Of a stretch of 64,000 bases of DNA, positions 17,113 to 25,646 are shown in pieces; the first letter of the stretch is position 1; every line of letters begins with the position of its first letter. This DNA is from Chryseobacterium sp. OSA05B (GTDB taxonomy: Bacteria; Bacteroidota; Bacteroidia; Flavobacteriales; Weeksellaceae), in the NCBI RefSeq assembly GCF_019970065.1, contig NZ_JAHXYH010000003.1, forward strand, positions 558,001 through 622,000. Direction: 5' to 3'. The notes beneath the pieces were generated by a model. It worked only from the letters and a program-made list of their open reading frames with translations. It was not told the origin of the DNA and did no database searches. A program made the position numbers and the translations under genes.

Positions 17113-19848
17113 TTAAAGAGCAAGAACTCTTACATCAATTCTTCTGTTTTTTGCTTTACATTCGTCGGTATCATTCGCCTCACAAACAGGATGCTGAGAG
17201 CCGTAGCCTTCTGCCTCTACCCTGTCTGAAGGGATACCTAGTTCAAGTAACTTCAGTTTAGCCGTTTGAGCCCTTAGATTGGATAGTTTCTGATTGCTTT
17301 CTTCATTTCCTGTATTATCCGTATAGCCTCCTAATTTTATTTTTAGATTAGGATAGGCATTTAGAATTTCGGCAAGATTATTCAACTGTAATTCTGAACC
17401 AGCCTTCAGATCACTGGATCCGGTCTGGAAATAAAGATTTTCCACCGTATACCAATTATTAGGATCAATGATCTTCTGATCCTTTTGTTGTACAGCATTA
17501 TACAATTGAAACAGCCTGCTTCCTTCTCCCAATGTAATTGTTTTTCCACCTTTCAGTTTAATTTCCTGAATATTCCCGGTTTCATAGACAAAATCCCCGT
17601 TTTCGTTCAGATGTCCCTTGATGTCTTGTGGAGATGAAGGAACTGTTTGAAGCTGTGCATGGGCTGTTGTTGAAGTAGCATTGGAAGCTCTTGTCAGGCT
17701 CTCAAGCTTAGCTTTTCTGTTAGCTTCAATTTTATCTTTATGAATTACCGCCAGCGTCGGTGCTATAACCAATGAAACAATGGACATCAGTTTGATCAGA
17801 ATGTTCATGGATGGTCCTGAAGTATCTTTAAACGGATCTCCCACCGTATCTCCCGTTACAGAAGCTTTATGCGGTTCTGAACCTTTATAATAAGTCTGAC
17901 CATTGATATCCACTCCTTTTTCAAATGACTTTTTAGCATTATCCCAGGCACCACCTGCATTATTCTGGAACATTCCCATCAGAACACCACATACGGTAGC
18001 TCCGGCTAAGAATCCTCCCAAAACTTCAGGTCCGAAGATAAAGCCAACCAAAAGAGGTGAAATAATGGTAATCGCCCCCGGAAGCATCATTTTTCTAATA
18101 GATGCATCTGTGGAAATCGCCACGCACTTTTCATATTCAGGCTGTGCTTTTCCTTCCAGAATTCCAGGAATTTCGCGGAACTGTCTTCTTACTTCTTCCA
18201 CCATGGCCATCGCGGCCTGTCCTACTGCCGTAATCGCAAGTGAAGAGAATATGAATGGGATCATTCCCCCAACAAATAATCCTGCCAGAACATCGGCTCT
18301 ATAAATATCAATGCCATCAATACCGGCAATTCCTACAAAGGCTGCAAATAAAGCCAATGCCGTCAATGCTGCAGAAGCAATGGCAAATCCTTTCCCGCTG
18401 GCTGCTGTAGTGTTTCCAACAGCATCAAGAATATCTGTTTTTTCACGAACTTCTTTCGGAAGCTCACTCATTTCAGCAATTCCTCCTGCGTTATCTGCTA
18501 TAGGCCCGAAAGCATCAATAGCAAGCTGCATCGCAGTGGTGGCCATCATTCCGGCTGCTGCAATGGCGACTCCATAAAGTCCGGCACATAAATAGGATCC
18601 GTAAATACCACCTGCCAGTACAAGGATTGGAAGTAAGGTAGATTCCATTCCAACGGCAAGTCCTCCGATTATATTGGTTGCGTGACCAGTAGAAGACTGT
18701 CTCACAATACTGGAAACCGGTCTTTTACCCATGGCTGTATAATATTCTGTGATGATACTCATTAAAGTCCCTACAACAAGCCCGACCATAATAGCTCCAA
18801 AAACGCCCATCTTTGTAAATTCATGTTCTCTGAGGGTCATTTTTTCAGGAAGAAGATAGTTCACCAGGAAATAAGAAGAAATAGCCGTGATTACGATACT
18901 TCCCCAGTTTCCAAGATTCAGGGCATTTTGTACACTTGAAGTAGATAAACCGTCATTTTCATTGATTCTTACAAATAAAGTTCCGATCATCGAGAAAATA
19001 ATTCCTGTTCCTGCAATAAGCATCGGCAGGAGAATCGGTGCAAAACCACCGAATGAATCATCGGACATGGTTTCTCTTCCCAAAACCATTGTTGCTAATA
19101 CCGTAGCCACATAAGATCCGAATAAATCTGCTCCCATTCCTGCCACATCTCCAACATTATCTCCCACATTATCGGCAATCGTCGCTGGGTTTCTTGGATC
19201 ATCTTCAGGAATTCCCGCTTCTACTTTTCCTACCAGGTCAGCTCCTACATCGGCAGCTTTTGTGTAAATACCGCCACCTACTCTGGCAAAAAGGGCGATC
19301 GATTCCGCTCCCAGAGAAAATCCGGTGAGAATTTCAATCGTTTTTTCCATTTCATGGGAATCTACCGTTGAATCCGGAGCAAAGATCTGTTTGATGATCA
19401 GAAAAAGAGCTCCCAAACCAAGCACGGCCAGTCCGGCAACACCCATTCCCATTACGGAACCGCCTGTAAAAGAAACTTTTAATGCTTTCGAAAGTGAAGT
19501 TCTTGCCGCTTCTGCCGTTCTTACATTCGCTTTGGTCGCGATCTTCATTCCGATAAATCCAGCCAGAGCAGAAAAAACAGCTCCAACGGCAAAGGCCAGT
19601 CCTATACTCCAGTGAGAATTGGAATTGGTGGATCCCATCACAGCCAGCAATATGGCGACTACAACTACGAAATAGGTTAAAATCTTGTACTCGGCCTTCA
19701 GAAAGGCCATGGCACCGTCAGCGATATGTCCGCTGATTATTTTCATTTTCTCGTTTCCGGCATTCTGCTTACTTACCCAGTTACTCTGCAGGAAAGTATA
19801 CAACAAGGCGACAACGCCGAAAACCGGAATTAAATAGAACAAATCCAT
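17113..19848 (-). CDS. hppA: Membrane-bound pyrophosphatase fused to OmpA domain
   Basis: A 911-residue protein. Residues ~1-740 form an ion-pumping membrane pyrophosphatase with ~16 helices; the signature [20 protein letters not shown] is at 214-233, and [10 protein letters not shown] carries the alanine typical of potassium-dependent enzymes. The usual gate glutamate (GADLFESY) is glycine (Gly244), while a glutamate sits in helix 5 (Glu182, [10 protein letters not shown]), the pattern I recall for Flavobacterium-type proton pumps. A linker leads to a C-terminal OmpA/Pal peptidoglycan-binding domain (802-911; YTDNTG...NRRIDVRV). Both termini of these pumps face the periplasm, so the OmpA domain could tether the pump to peptidoglycan. 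Confidence 0.93.
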   Translation of the reverse strand: MDLFYLIPVFGVVALLYTFLQSNWVSKQNAGNEKMKIISGHIADGAMAFLKAEYKILTYFVVVVAILLAVMGSTNSNSHWSIGLAFAVGAVFSALAGFIGMKIATKANVRTAEAARTSLSKALKVSFTGGSVMGMGVAGLAVLGLGALFLIIKQIFAPDSTVDSHEMEKTIEILTGFSLGAESIALFARVGGGIYTKAADVGADLVGKVEAGIPEDDPRNPATIADNVGDNVGDVAGMGADLFGSYVATVLATMVLGRETMSDDSFGGFAPILLPMLIAGTGIIFSMIGTLFVRINENDGLSTSSVQNALNLGNWGSIVITAISSYFLVNYLLPEKMTLREHEFTKMGVFGAIMVGLVVGTLMSIITEYYTAMGKRPVSSIVRQSSTGHATNIIGGLAVGMESTLLPILVLAGGIYGSYLCAGLYGVAIAAAGMMATTAMQLAIDAFGPIADNAGGIAEMSELPKEVREKTDILDAVGNTTAASGKGFAIASAALTALALFAAFVGIAGIDGIDIYRADVLAGLFVGGMIPFIFSSLAITAVGQAAMAMVEEVRRQFREIPGILEGKAQPEYEKCVAISTDASIRKMMLPGAITIISPLLVGFIFGPEVLGGFLAGATVCGVLMGMFQNNAGGAWDNAKKSFEKGVDINGQTYYKGSEPHKASVTGDTVGDPFKDTSGPSMNILIKLMSIVSLVIAPTLAVIHKDKIEANRKAKLESLTRASNATSTTAHAQLQTVPSSPQDIKGHLNENGDFVYETGNIQEIKLKGGKTITLGEGSRLFQLYNAVQQKDQKIIDPNNWYTVENLYFQTGSSDLKAGSELQLNNLAEILNAYPNLKIKLGGYTDNTGNEESNQKLSNLRAQTAKLKLLELGIPSDRVEAEGYGSQHPVCEANDTDECKAKNRRIDVRVLAL

Positions 19849-20172
19849 AGTTTATTATTTTAATATTAATAAATAGTAATTAGTTTTATAAATATAACAA
19901 AAAATCCATTGTTTTATTAAGTCTTGTTCTATAATATATTTTTCCGGAAATTTAAAACATCTCAAAAAGGATATCGTGTGAAAGCATTAATTTATTTAAC
20001 CATCCCAATGTTTCTTATGAATATCATCTGCAAAAAATGAAAATAAGTTTGGAGGGATATCAACCTAATGATCTAAAGAAAAACCTGACGTATTGAGAAA
20101 CTATGTATTTACACAATTAAAAAGGCAGATGAAAATTCACCTGCCTTTATTATCATTTTGGAATGCTGTTTC
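19849..20172. other. Intergenic region between two pyrophosphatase genes
   Basis: About 324 bases with the ppa terminator near its right end and no supported gene. A 20-codon GTG frame near 19977 is too short to call. Confidence 0.5.
20121..20148 (-). terminator. Terminator of ppa
   Basis: AAAGGCAG (20121-20128) pairs with CTGCCTTT (20141-20148); the stem extends inward through TGAA/TTCA after one mismatch. It lies 24 bases after the stop. Confidence 0.65.
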
Positions 20173-20784
20173 TTAGCCTCCGAATTTTTCTGCGTAATCT
20201 TTTTGAGAAGCTTTGATCACTTTTTTAGCGTGCTCAGCTCCGTATACCTCATGAATTCTACATTTTGCAGGCTCATCCGGTAGATTTTTATACGTTAAGA
20301 AGTAGTGCATTAATCTCTTTACTTCAGCTTCAGGAAGTTCAGCAATATCTCTGAAATGTCCGAAAGCATGGTCACCGATCATCACGGCAACGATTTTATC
20401 ATCTGCTTCACCTCCATCTATCATTTTGAATCCACCGATTGGAATAGCTTCCATTAATAATCCTCCTGAGTGAATATTATGAGAGCTTAATACACAGATA
20501 TCAAGCGGGTCATGATCACCTTCCGTTACATCATCAGCTCCAGCTTCTACAGCCAGTTTCATGACTTCATTGTGGCAGTATGTTCTTGGAACAAACCCAT
20601 ATAAAGCGGGAATGATATTAGAAAATTTCTGAGGTCTGTCTACCTTTAAAAATCCTGTTTCTTTGTCTACTTCATATTTAATTGTATCTGAAGGAACGAT
20701 TTCCACGAATACATTGACAACATTTGGCGCATCTTCTCCTGCAGAAACTCCGTGCCATGGATGTGCTTTAAAATTTGGAATCAT
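20173..20784 (-). CDS. ppa: Soluble inorganic pyrophosphatase, family I
   Basis: A 203-residue cytoplasmic enzyme hydrolysing pyrophosphate to phosphate. The metal-binding signature is EGDHDPLDICVL (aspartates of DxDxxD), with KFSNIIPALYGFVPRTYC upstream and a closing basic segment. The second signature position is His where Ser/Gly/Asp/Asn is usual. It lies next to the membrane pyrophosphatase, so this locus encodes both an energy-conserving and an energy-wasting route for pyrophosphate. It is 17 bases downstream of a membrane protein gene and probably cotranscribed with it. Confidence 0.93.
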   Translation of the reverse strand: MIPNFKAHPWHGVSAGEDAPNVVNVFVEIVPSDTIKYEVDKETGFLKVDRPQKFSNIIPALYGFVPRTYCHNEVMKLAVEAGADDVTEGDHDPLDICVLSSHNIHSGGLLMEAIPIGGFKMIDGGEADDKIVAVMIGDHAFGHFRDIAELPEAEVKRLMHYFLTYKNLPDEPAKCRIHEVYGAEHAKKVIKASQKDYAEKFGG

Positions 20785-20801
20785 TATTTATCTGTTATTT
20801 T

Positions 20802-21314
20802 TTAAGTTATAATTAAAATTTCTCTTCTAAGGTCTTCTATAGTGGCCACGATATAGTCATCACCCTCCATATAGTTCATGATGAAAATGGTTTTAAACTC
20901 TTCAAGATCTGCGTTGGCATTCAGCCCGTCATAGGTTTTGTGAAGTAAATCTATCAAAGCATTTTTGGAATCTACGATATTCTTCCATGAATTTTTCGTA
21001 ACATATAGTTGCTGTGAAGTATTGTATTCAAACTCATCATTAATAGTTTTTTCCGTAAGAAAGATGAATTCATTCGGAGCCAACCCTTTATCAAACTTCT
21101 GAATCAGGTTTGAAGGTTTCATCCTTTCCAGAAACAAAGTCATTCTTTCGTAAGAATGAGCCTTGTTTTCAGCATTCGATTTTACAGAAAGAAGTTTGAT
21201 CTCCTGATTTTTAAGGGTGATGTACGAGTGTACAAATTGTCTCAGCAAAACCAGAAAAGGAATTGCGATAATCAATGCAAATGCATACGGTAAATATCCT
21301 GAAAAACTACCCAT
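20802..21314 (-). CDS. Conserved membrane-anchored protein of unknown function
   Basis: A 170-residue protein starting MGSFSGYLPYAFALIIAIPF. One N-terminal membrane helix (about 7-28) is followed by a soluble, charged alpha/beta domain (FLERMKPSNLIQKFDKGLAPNEFIF and YMEGDDYIVATIEDLRREI). I recall similar uncharacterised proteins in other flavobacteria. The ATG at 21314 is preferred over one five codons earlier. It is followed at 17 bases by ppa, which suggests a shared transcript, but no function can be inferred. Confidence 0.7.
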   Translation of the reverse strand: MGSFSGYLPYAFALIIAIPFLVLLRQFVHSYITLKNQEIKLLSVKSNAENKAHSYERMTLFLERMKPSNLIQKFDKGLAPNEFIFLTEKTINDEFEYNTSQQLYVTKNSWKNIVDSKNALIDLLHKTYDGLNANADLEEFKTIFIMNYMEGDDYIVATIEDLRREILIIT

Positions 21315-21451
21315 AATTTTAGACCGCAAAATTACTAATTATTTTCCGGCTTCTAAAGAGTTTTTGAATATATTGGTCTTAGAATTTTGAATATAAATCA
21401 AAGACAGGAAAATGATGAGAAAAAACCGATCATACTTGAAAAATCAATAAA

Positions 21452-22384
21452 TTACAGCTCAAAAAGCGCAGGTCTCTGGGTAACTTCGTGATAGCACACA
21501 CTATTTTCATCAAAGAAGTGATATACTAGGCTTTTTCTCGTTCTGTTCTTATCTGTATGAGGCTCACCGCCGTGGAGAATATTGGCATGCCATATCAGCA
21601 TATCACCCTTTTTAGCTTTAAAGATTTCTTTCTTCAGACCTAGTTCCTTAACTTTTTCCTCTAAAAATTCTTCGTAAGCTCTGTAACTTTTTTTGCCGAT
21701 TCGTATAGAATCTCCTTCATTTTCATAATCAGAGTTAAGGAAATAAGGAAGTTTGTGGCTTCCGGGGATATAATGAAGAGCACCATTCGTCTCATCTACG
21801 TCTTCCAAGGCAATCCATACTCCAAGAAGTCCGCCCAGAGGATAAGTCGTCATGTGAATACTGTCGGAATGTGTTTTCTGCTGGCTGCCATTAATGAAAT
21901 TGATACTCTGAAAAAGTTTGGCCTTACCATCTAAAAGTACGGATAAGAAATCCAGAAGATTTTTATTACTCCCAATATTTTTAATAATCTCGGAATGATG
22001 AATAGCAAACATTAGCTTTCCTCCATAAATGAATTTCAGGGTGCCATTATCCATTAGTGTCTCAATTTCAAGGTTGATCCTTTCGGCATCATCTTCACTA
22101 ATAAAATTCCTTAGGATCATATACCCGTTATCGTCGTACTGCAGCGCACTTTGTTTATTTTCATCTGATAATTCTTTGAAAAAATCTGTATGGGTAAGTT
22201 TATCCTGACCAATAGTTCTTTCTGAAGTCGGGAGATGAGCAAAATCAGCACTGGAAATGCTTGAAAAGTAGTTTTTACTAATACCGTATTTTTTATATAA
22301 AGGAATATTGTGTTGTAATTTTTTCTTATTAAAAAAATTGTAAATAACATAGGGAAGTTTATACTGACGGATTTGCTTTAGCAT
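21452..22384 (-). CDS. Phytanoyl-CoA dioxygenase (PhyH) family protein
   Basis: A 310-residue Fe(II)/2-oxoglutarate oxygenase-type protein. The iron triad is likely HxD in KTHSDSIHM (about 170) with the distal histidine in ILHGGEPHTDKNRTRKS, whose arginine would bind 2-oxoglutarate. GALHYIPGSHKLPYF is also typical of the family. The substrate is unknown; small-molecule hydroxylation is the usual role. It follows a GNAT-like gene at 72 bases on the same strand. Confidence 0.85.
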   Translation of the reverse strand: MLKQIRQYKLPYVIYNFFNKKKLQHNIPLYKKYGISKNYFSSISSADFAHLPTSERTIGQDKLTHTDFFKELSDENKQSALQYDDNGYMILRNFISEDDAERINLEIETLMDNGTLKFIYGGKLMFAIHHSEIIKNIGSNKNLLDFLSVLLDGKAKLFQSINFINGSQQKTHSDSIHMTTYPLGGLLGVWIALEDVDETNGALHYIPGSHKLPYFLNSDYENEGDSIRIGKKSYRAYEEFLEEKVKELGLKKEIFKAKKGDMLIWHANILHGGEPHTDKNRTRKSLVYHFFDENSVCYHEVTQRPALFEL

Positions 22385-22456
22385 AACTGAAATATTAAAA
22401 TAATAATGTCATAAAGTTACAAATAATATTTAGAACAAGTCTAAACAACAGGCTTG

Positions 22457-23323
22457 TTAAGAAAATCTCTTTAAAAATTTATTCTCAATAAAACCATATT
22501 CATGAAGCTCTGCACCAAAACTTTTGAAAAAAACTTCAATTCCACGGATGTTACTTCCCATAAAATTAAGGGATTTTTCGTGGATATATATATTTAAGAT
22601 CTTGTCAATTATAAAAGAGGCTCCATTCTCCGATTTGTAATCTTCATCATTGATCAAACATAATGATGAAAACTGATCTTTATCCTTGACTAAAACAGCT
22701 AAATTAACTAATGAGTCATTAAAAAAAGCCCCGCAAAGTTTAAGTAATTTATTTTCTGAAAGAAATGCAATATATATTTTAAGTTTTATCCAGTCCGTTT
22801 CTTTTGCAAGTCCTTTAAAATTATTCTTGAGAAACAACATTGTGTCTTCGTCAAACTCAATTTCTCTATAAGTAAGATGCTGAGACACTTTAATAGTGGA
22901 TTTTCTACCTTTAAAGTATTTTATCCTCTTTAATATAGCATAATCAGAAATAGGAATAATATAATTTTTCTTTTTTTCTAATTTAGTTGAAAAAGTATTG
23001 CCCTGATTAAACAAATACAAAAATACTGCATACTTTTTTTTTAGAAAACGTAAAAACAGATCATTGATTTTCGGATCATCAAATTTTGAAAAAATTCCTA
23101 ACTGTTGGCAGAAAAGAGGCATATGAACAAAATTGATCCCCAATTTTTTATAAATATGAATAGGCATTACAGCCTCATAATCTTTATACATTAAAATATG
23201 CCAGTTTCCGGAAAGCTGATCTAAAATTTCTTTTTGCGAATACCAATTTCTCTGTACTGAATTTTCCAGGCATTTCGTATATTTTTCGAAATCGATCTGA
23301 TCGTATTTAACTCTTCTAATCAT
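22457..23323 (-). CDS. Uncharacterised protein, possibly GNAT/FemAB-like
   Basis: A 288-residue lysine- and phenylalanine-rich protein that I do not recognise with certainty. The pattern of an N-terminal half with HILMYKDYEAVMPIHIYKK and a C-terminal half with LLKLCGAFFNDSLVNLAVLVKDK, then NGASFIIDKI and LNFMGSNIRGIEVFFKSFGA, is like the double-GNAT fold of FemAB-type acyltransferases (strand, hydrophobic core, ...FKxxFGA end). It overlaps the end of radC by four bases (ATGA), so translation is probably coupled. Base composition is more A+T-rich than its neighbours. Confidence 0.6.
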   Translation of the reverse strand: MIRRVKYDQIDFEKYTKCLENSVQRNWYSQKEILDQLSGNWHILMYKDYEAVMPIHIYKKLGINFVHMPLFCQQLGIFSKFDDPKINDLFLRFLKKKYAVFLYLFNQGNTFSTKLEKKKNYIIPISDYAILKRIKYFKGRKSTIKVSQHLTYREIEFDEDTMLFLKNNFKGLAKETDWIKLKIYIAFLSENKLLKLCGAFFNDSLVNLAVLVKDKDQFSSLCLINDEDYKSENGASFIIDKILNIYIHEKSLNFMGSNIRGIEVFFKSFGAELHEYGFIENKFLKRFS

Positions 23324-23997
23324 AATAATCCTTCATCTGAGAAACTGCAATAGGTATCCTGTGTAATAATGATATGGTCTAAAAGCTGGATGCTTAATGT
23401 GTTTCCGGCTTCTCTTATTTTGTGGGTGATATTGATGTCTTCTTTGCTCGGTTTCAGGCTTCCTGATGGATGATTGTGGGCTATAATAATGCCTGTTGAA
23501 AAATGATCCAGCGCTGTTTTAAATAAAATTCTTACATCCACAATAGACTGACTTATTCCTCCTTGTGTAAGCTTTGAAATATGAATCACTTTATTGCCTT
23601 GATTCAGAAATACAGCCCAAAATTCCTCAGTTCTTAAATCTGACAGATGATTTTTAAGAATAAGATAAGCATCACTGCTGTTTGAAATGATCGGTCTGTA
23701 TGGAATTTCCTGAACGGATCTTCTTCTTCCGATCTCTAATGCTGCAATAATAGAAACTGCCTTCACCTCACCCACTCCTTTGAATTTCATCAAATCTTTA
23801 CTGGAAAGAAGGCTTAATTGGTGCCAGTTGTTATTCACAGATGCCAGAATCTTTCTTGCCAGTTCCAGTGCACTCTCGTCTCTGCTTCCACTTCCCATGA
23901 TAATGGCCAGAAGTTCAGAATCAGAAAGTGAATTCTTGCCTTTTAGCAAAAACTTCTCTCTGGGTCTGTCATCTTCGGCAAGAAACTTTATAGTCAT
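23320..23997 (-). CDS. radC: RadC family protein (JAB/MPN domain)
   Basis: A 225-residue RadC-like protein. An N-terminal helix-hairpin-helix portion (SLLSSKDLMKFKGVGEVKAVSI) precedes the JAB1/MPN metalloprotease-like domain with AHNHPSGSLKPSKEDI, giving the HxH...S..D metal site. The name reflects old DNA-repair claims; the biochemical role is still unclear. Immediately upstream lies a six-copy TTAGAGA tract that reaches to within four bases of the start codon, so its leader can vary in length. Confidence 0.92.
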   Translation of the reverse strand: MTIKFLAEDDRPREKFLLKGKNSLSDSELLAIIMGSGSRDESALELARKILASVNNNWHQLSLLSSKDLMKFKGVGEVKAVSIIAALEIGRRRSVQEIPYRPIISNSSDAYLILKNHLSDLRTEEFWAVFLNQGNKVIHISKLTQGGISQSIVDVRILFKTALDHFSTGIIIAHNHPSGSLKPSKEDINITHKIREAGNTLSIQLLDHIIITQDTYCSFSDEGLL

Positions 23998-24000
23998 ATT

Positions 24001-24042
24001 TTAGAGATTAGAGATTAGAGATTAGAGATTAGAGATTAGAGA
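24001..24042. repeat. Heptamer microsatellite TTAGAGA x6
   Basis: Six perfect copies of TTAGAGA (42 bases) lie directly in the leader of radC, ending three bases before its start codon on the minus strand. Seven-base units make slipped-strand length change plausible. Confidence 0.9.
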
Positions 24043-24082
24043 TTAAGTTACAAATTATAGACTTTAAATAACCTGAATAAAT

Positions 24083-24661
24083 TTAATAAAATGCATACAG
24101 TATGACCGGCTTTTTAGATTCGTCAAGATATTTTGCAGTCTCGGTTAATGCTTTAGTAGAAAGCATCGGACATCCTAAACTTAAGCAGGCAGGACTTTGA
24201 GCTTCCTGATCCGGAACACACCCTAAAGAATGCAATACTATTGCCCGCAGCATCGCATTGCTATTGGTAGTATCTAAACCATTTAACCGATAAGCTTTTC
24301 CAAATTTACCGTTATAGCTGCCTAAAATTTCATATTTTCCAATTGAAGACTGGTATGAGCCTTCAGTATTACTGAATTTGAGCATTTCTGAATTCTGAAT
24401 CACAGATCCTGAACCGTGAGAAACAACTGCTTTCTGTAATACTTTATCGTTTTTAAGATCGTAGACAAAGTATCTATATTTCCCTGAATACGTTTTAAAG
24501 TTAATAAAAATGGCCAGATCCTGATTATAATTTTTTCCTTTTACAAAATTCTTAATTTCCATAACTTTTGCTGTAGGAAGAACCGAAGATATATTATTCT
24601 CCTGAGATTCCGCTTTGAAGCAGGAAACAATAAAAAGGAACAGGAAAATAAACTTTTTCAT
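24083..24661 (-). CDS. Murein L,D-transpeptidase catalytic domain family protein
   Basis: A 192-residue secreted protein with a signal peptide (MKKFIFLFLFIVSCFKAES; the Cys at 14 makes a lipoprotein form possible). The body matches the YkuD-like family: YFVYDLKNDKVLQKAVVSHGSG, then a histidine in VLHSLGC and the presumed catalytic cysteine in CLSLGCPML. Family members act on peptidoglycan cross-links, but this subgroup is poorly characterised. It follows the ABC ATPase gene by 13 bases and is probably in its operon. Confidence 0.85.
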   Translation of the reverse strand: MKKFIFLFLFIVSCFKAESQENNISSVLPTAKVMEIKNFVKGKNYNQDLAIFINFKTYSGKYRYFVYDLKNDKVLQKAVVSHGSGSVIQNSEMLKFSNTEGSYQSSIGKYEILGSYNGKFGKAYRLNGLDTTNSNAMLRAIVLHSLGCVPDQEAQSPACLSLGCPMLSTKALTETAKYLDESKKPVILYAFY

Positions 24662-24674
24662 TGGATAAGGGTTT

Positions 24675-25343
24675 TTATTCTACGATCATTCCGTCTTTCA
24701 TAATCAGTTTTCGGTCTGTGATTTCAGCAAGATTAGGATTGTGGGTTACTATCACAAACGTCTGATTATACTTATCTCTCAGATCAAAAAATAGCCTGTG
24801 AAGATCATCAGCATTCTTTGAATCTAGGTTTCCTGTAGGCTCATCCGCAAAAATAATTTTTGGTGAATTGATCAAAGCTCTTGCTACAGCAACCCTTTGT
24901 GCTTCTCCTCCTGACAGCTGATTAGGTTTATGATTCAGCCTCTGCTCTATTCTAAGATCCTCAAATAATGCATATGCCTTATCTAAAGCTTCTTTTTCAT
25001 TGGCACCTCCTATTTTTGTTGGAAGCAAAACATTTTCTAAAGCTGTAAATTCGGGAAGCAACTGGTGAAACTGAAATACAAAACCAATATTCTGATTTCT
25101 GAATTTCGAAAGCTGCTTATCATTCATATTGATAAAAGACTCCCCCGCAATACTTATTTCCGTATTATACTTATTGGAATTGCTCGGAAGATCTAAAGTT
25201 CCTAAGATCTGAAGCAATGTAGATTTTCCTGCTCCGGATTCGCCTACAATAGAAACAACTTCACCCATTTTGATATGGATATCAACTCCTTTCAGTACTT
25301 CTAAATTCCCATAAGACTTATGGATATTACTCGCTCTAATCAT
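24675..25343 (-). CDS. ABC transporter ATP-binding protein, LolD-like
   Basis: A 222-residue ATPase subunit. Walker [10 protein letters not shown] at 34-42, Q-loop in [12 protein letters not shown], signature [15 protein letters not shown], Walker [10 protein letters not shown] and the H-loop VTHN are complete. The sequence around the Q-loop and the [14 protein letters not shown] segment match LolD/MacB-type ATPases that work with FtsX-like permeases, in LolD by extracting lipoproteins from the inner membrane. No permease is adjacent, so partner and cargo are inferred. The predicted promoter overlaps the start so closely that the transcript may be leaderless. Confidence 0.9.
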   Translation of the reverse strand: MIRASNIHKSYGNLEVLKGVDIHIKMGEVVSIVGESGAGKSTLLQILGTLDLPSNSNKYNTEISIAGESFINMNDKQLSKFRNQNIGFVFQFHQLLPEFTALENVLLPTKIGGANEKEALDKAYALFEDLRIEQRLNHKPNQLSGGEAQRVAVARALINSPKIIFADEPTGNLDSKNADDLHRLFFDLRDKYNQTFVIVTHNPNLAEITDRKLIMKDGMIVE

Positions 25344-25347
25344 AATT

Positions 25348-25355
25348 CAAAAGTA
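25348..25355 (-). promoter_or_regulatory. Promoter -7 box of the LolD-like gene
   Basis: Minus strand TACTTTTG (TAnnTTTG) ends five bases before the ATG at 25343, implying a transcription start on or next to the start codon. Confidence 0.5.
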
Positions 25356-25599
25356 CTAATTTGATTTTAAAGTTCAGCCATAAAACTCAAATCTCAACAA
25401 CTTTTTTTAACGAAAAAATGACATAAAAGCAATATTTAGATCAACAGAATATTGATATGATTTTGCATATTATCATAACTAAGAAATAAAAAACCTATCA
25501 TTAATTGAATAACAAAAAATCAAACAGTAAAATCAAATGTTGAAATAAAATTAATTTTCACTAAAAAAACCACTTAAATAAGGCTCATAATAAAAACAA

Positions 25600-25624
25600 A
25601 AAACCTCTCGAAATGAGAGGTTTT
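25600..25624 (-). terminator. Terminator of pdhC
   Basis: Arms AAAACCTCTC (25600-25609) and GAGAGGTTTT (25615-25624) with a 5-base loop, followed on the minus strand by TTTGTTTTTA. Confidence 0.85.
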
Positions 25625-25646
25625 AATATTTTACAATCCGGGCCTG

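Larger units (their letters stand above)
25344..25646. other. Intergenic region upstream of LolD-like gene
   Basis: About 303 A+T-rich bases. It holds the promoter box at 25348-25355 and the pdhC terminator at 25600-25624; otherwise nothing is recognised. Confidence 0.5.

Noticed and set aside
24001..24042. CRISPR-like array
   Set aside because: The unit is seven bases without spacers; it is a microsatellite. No repeat-spacer array is present anywhere in the window.
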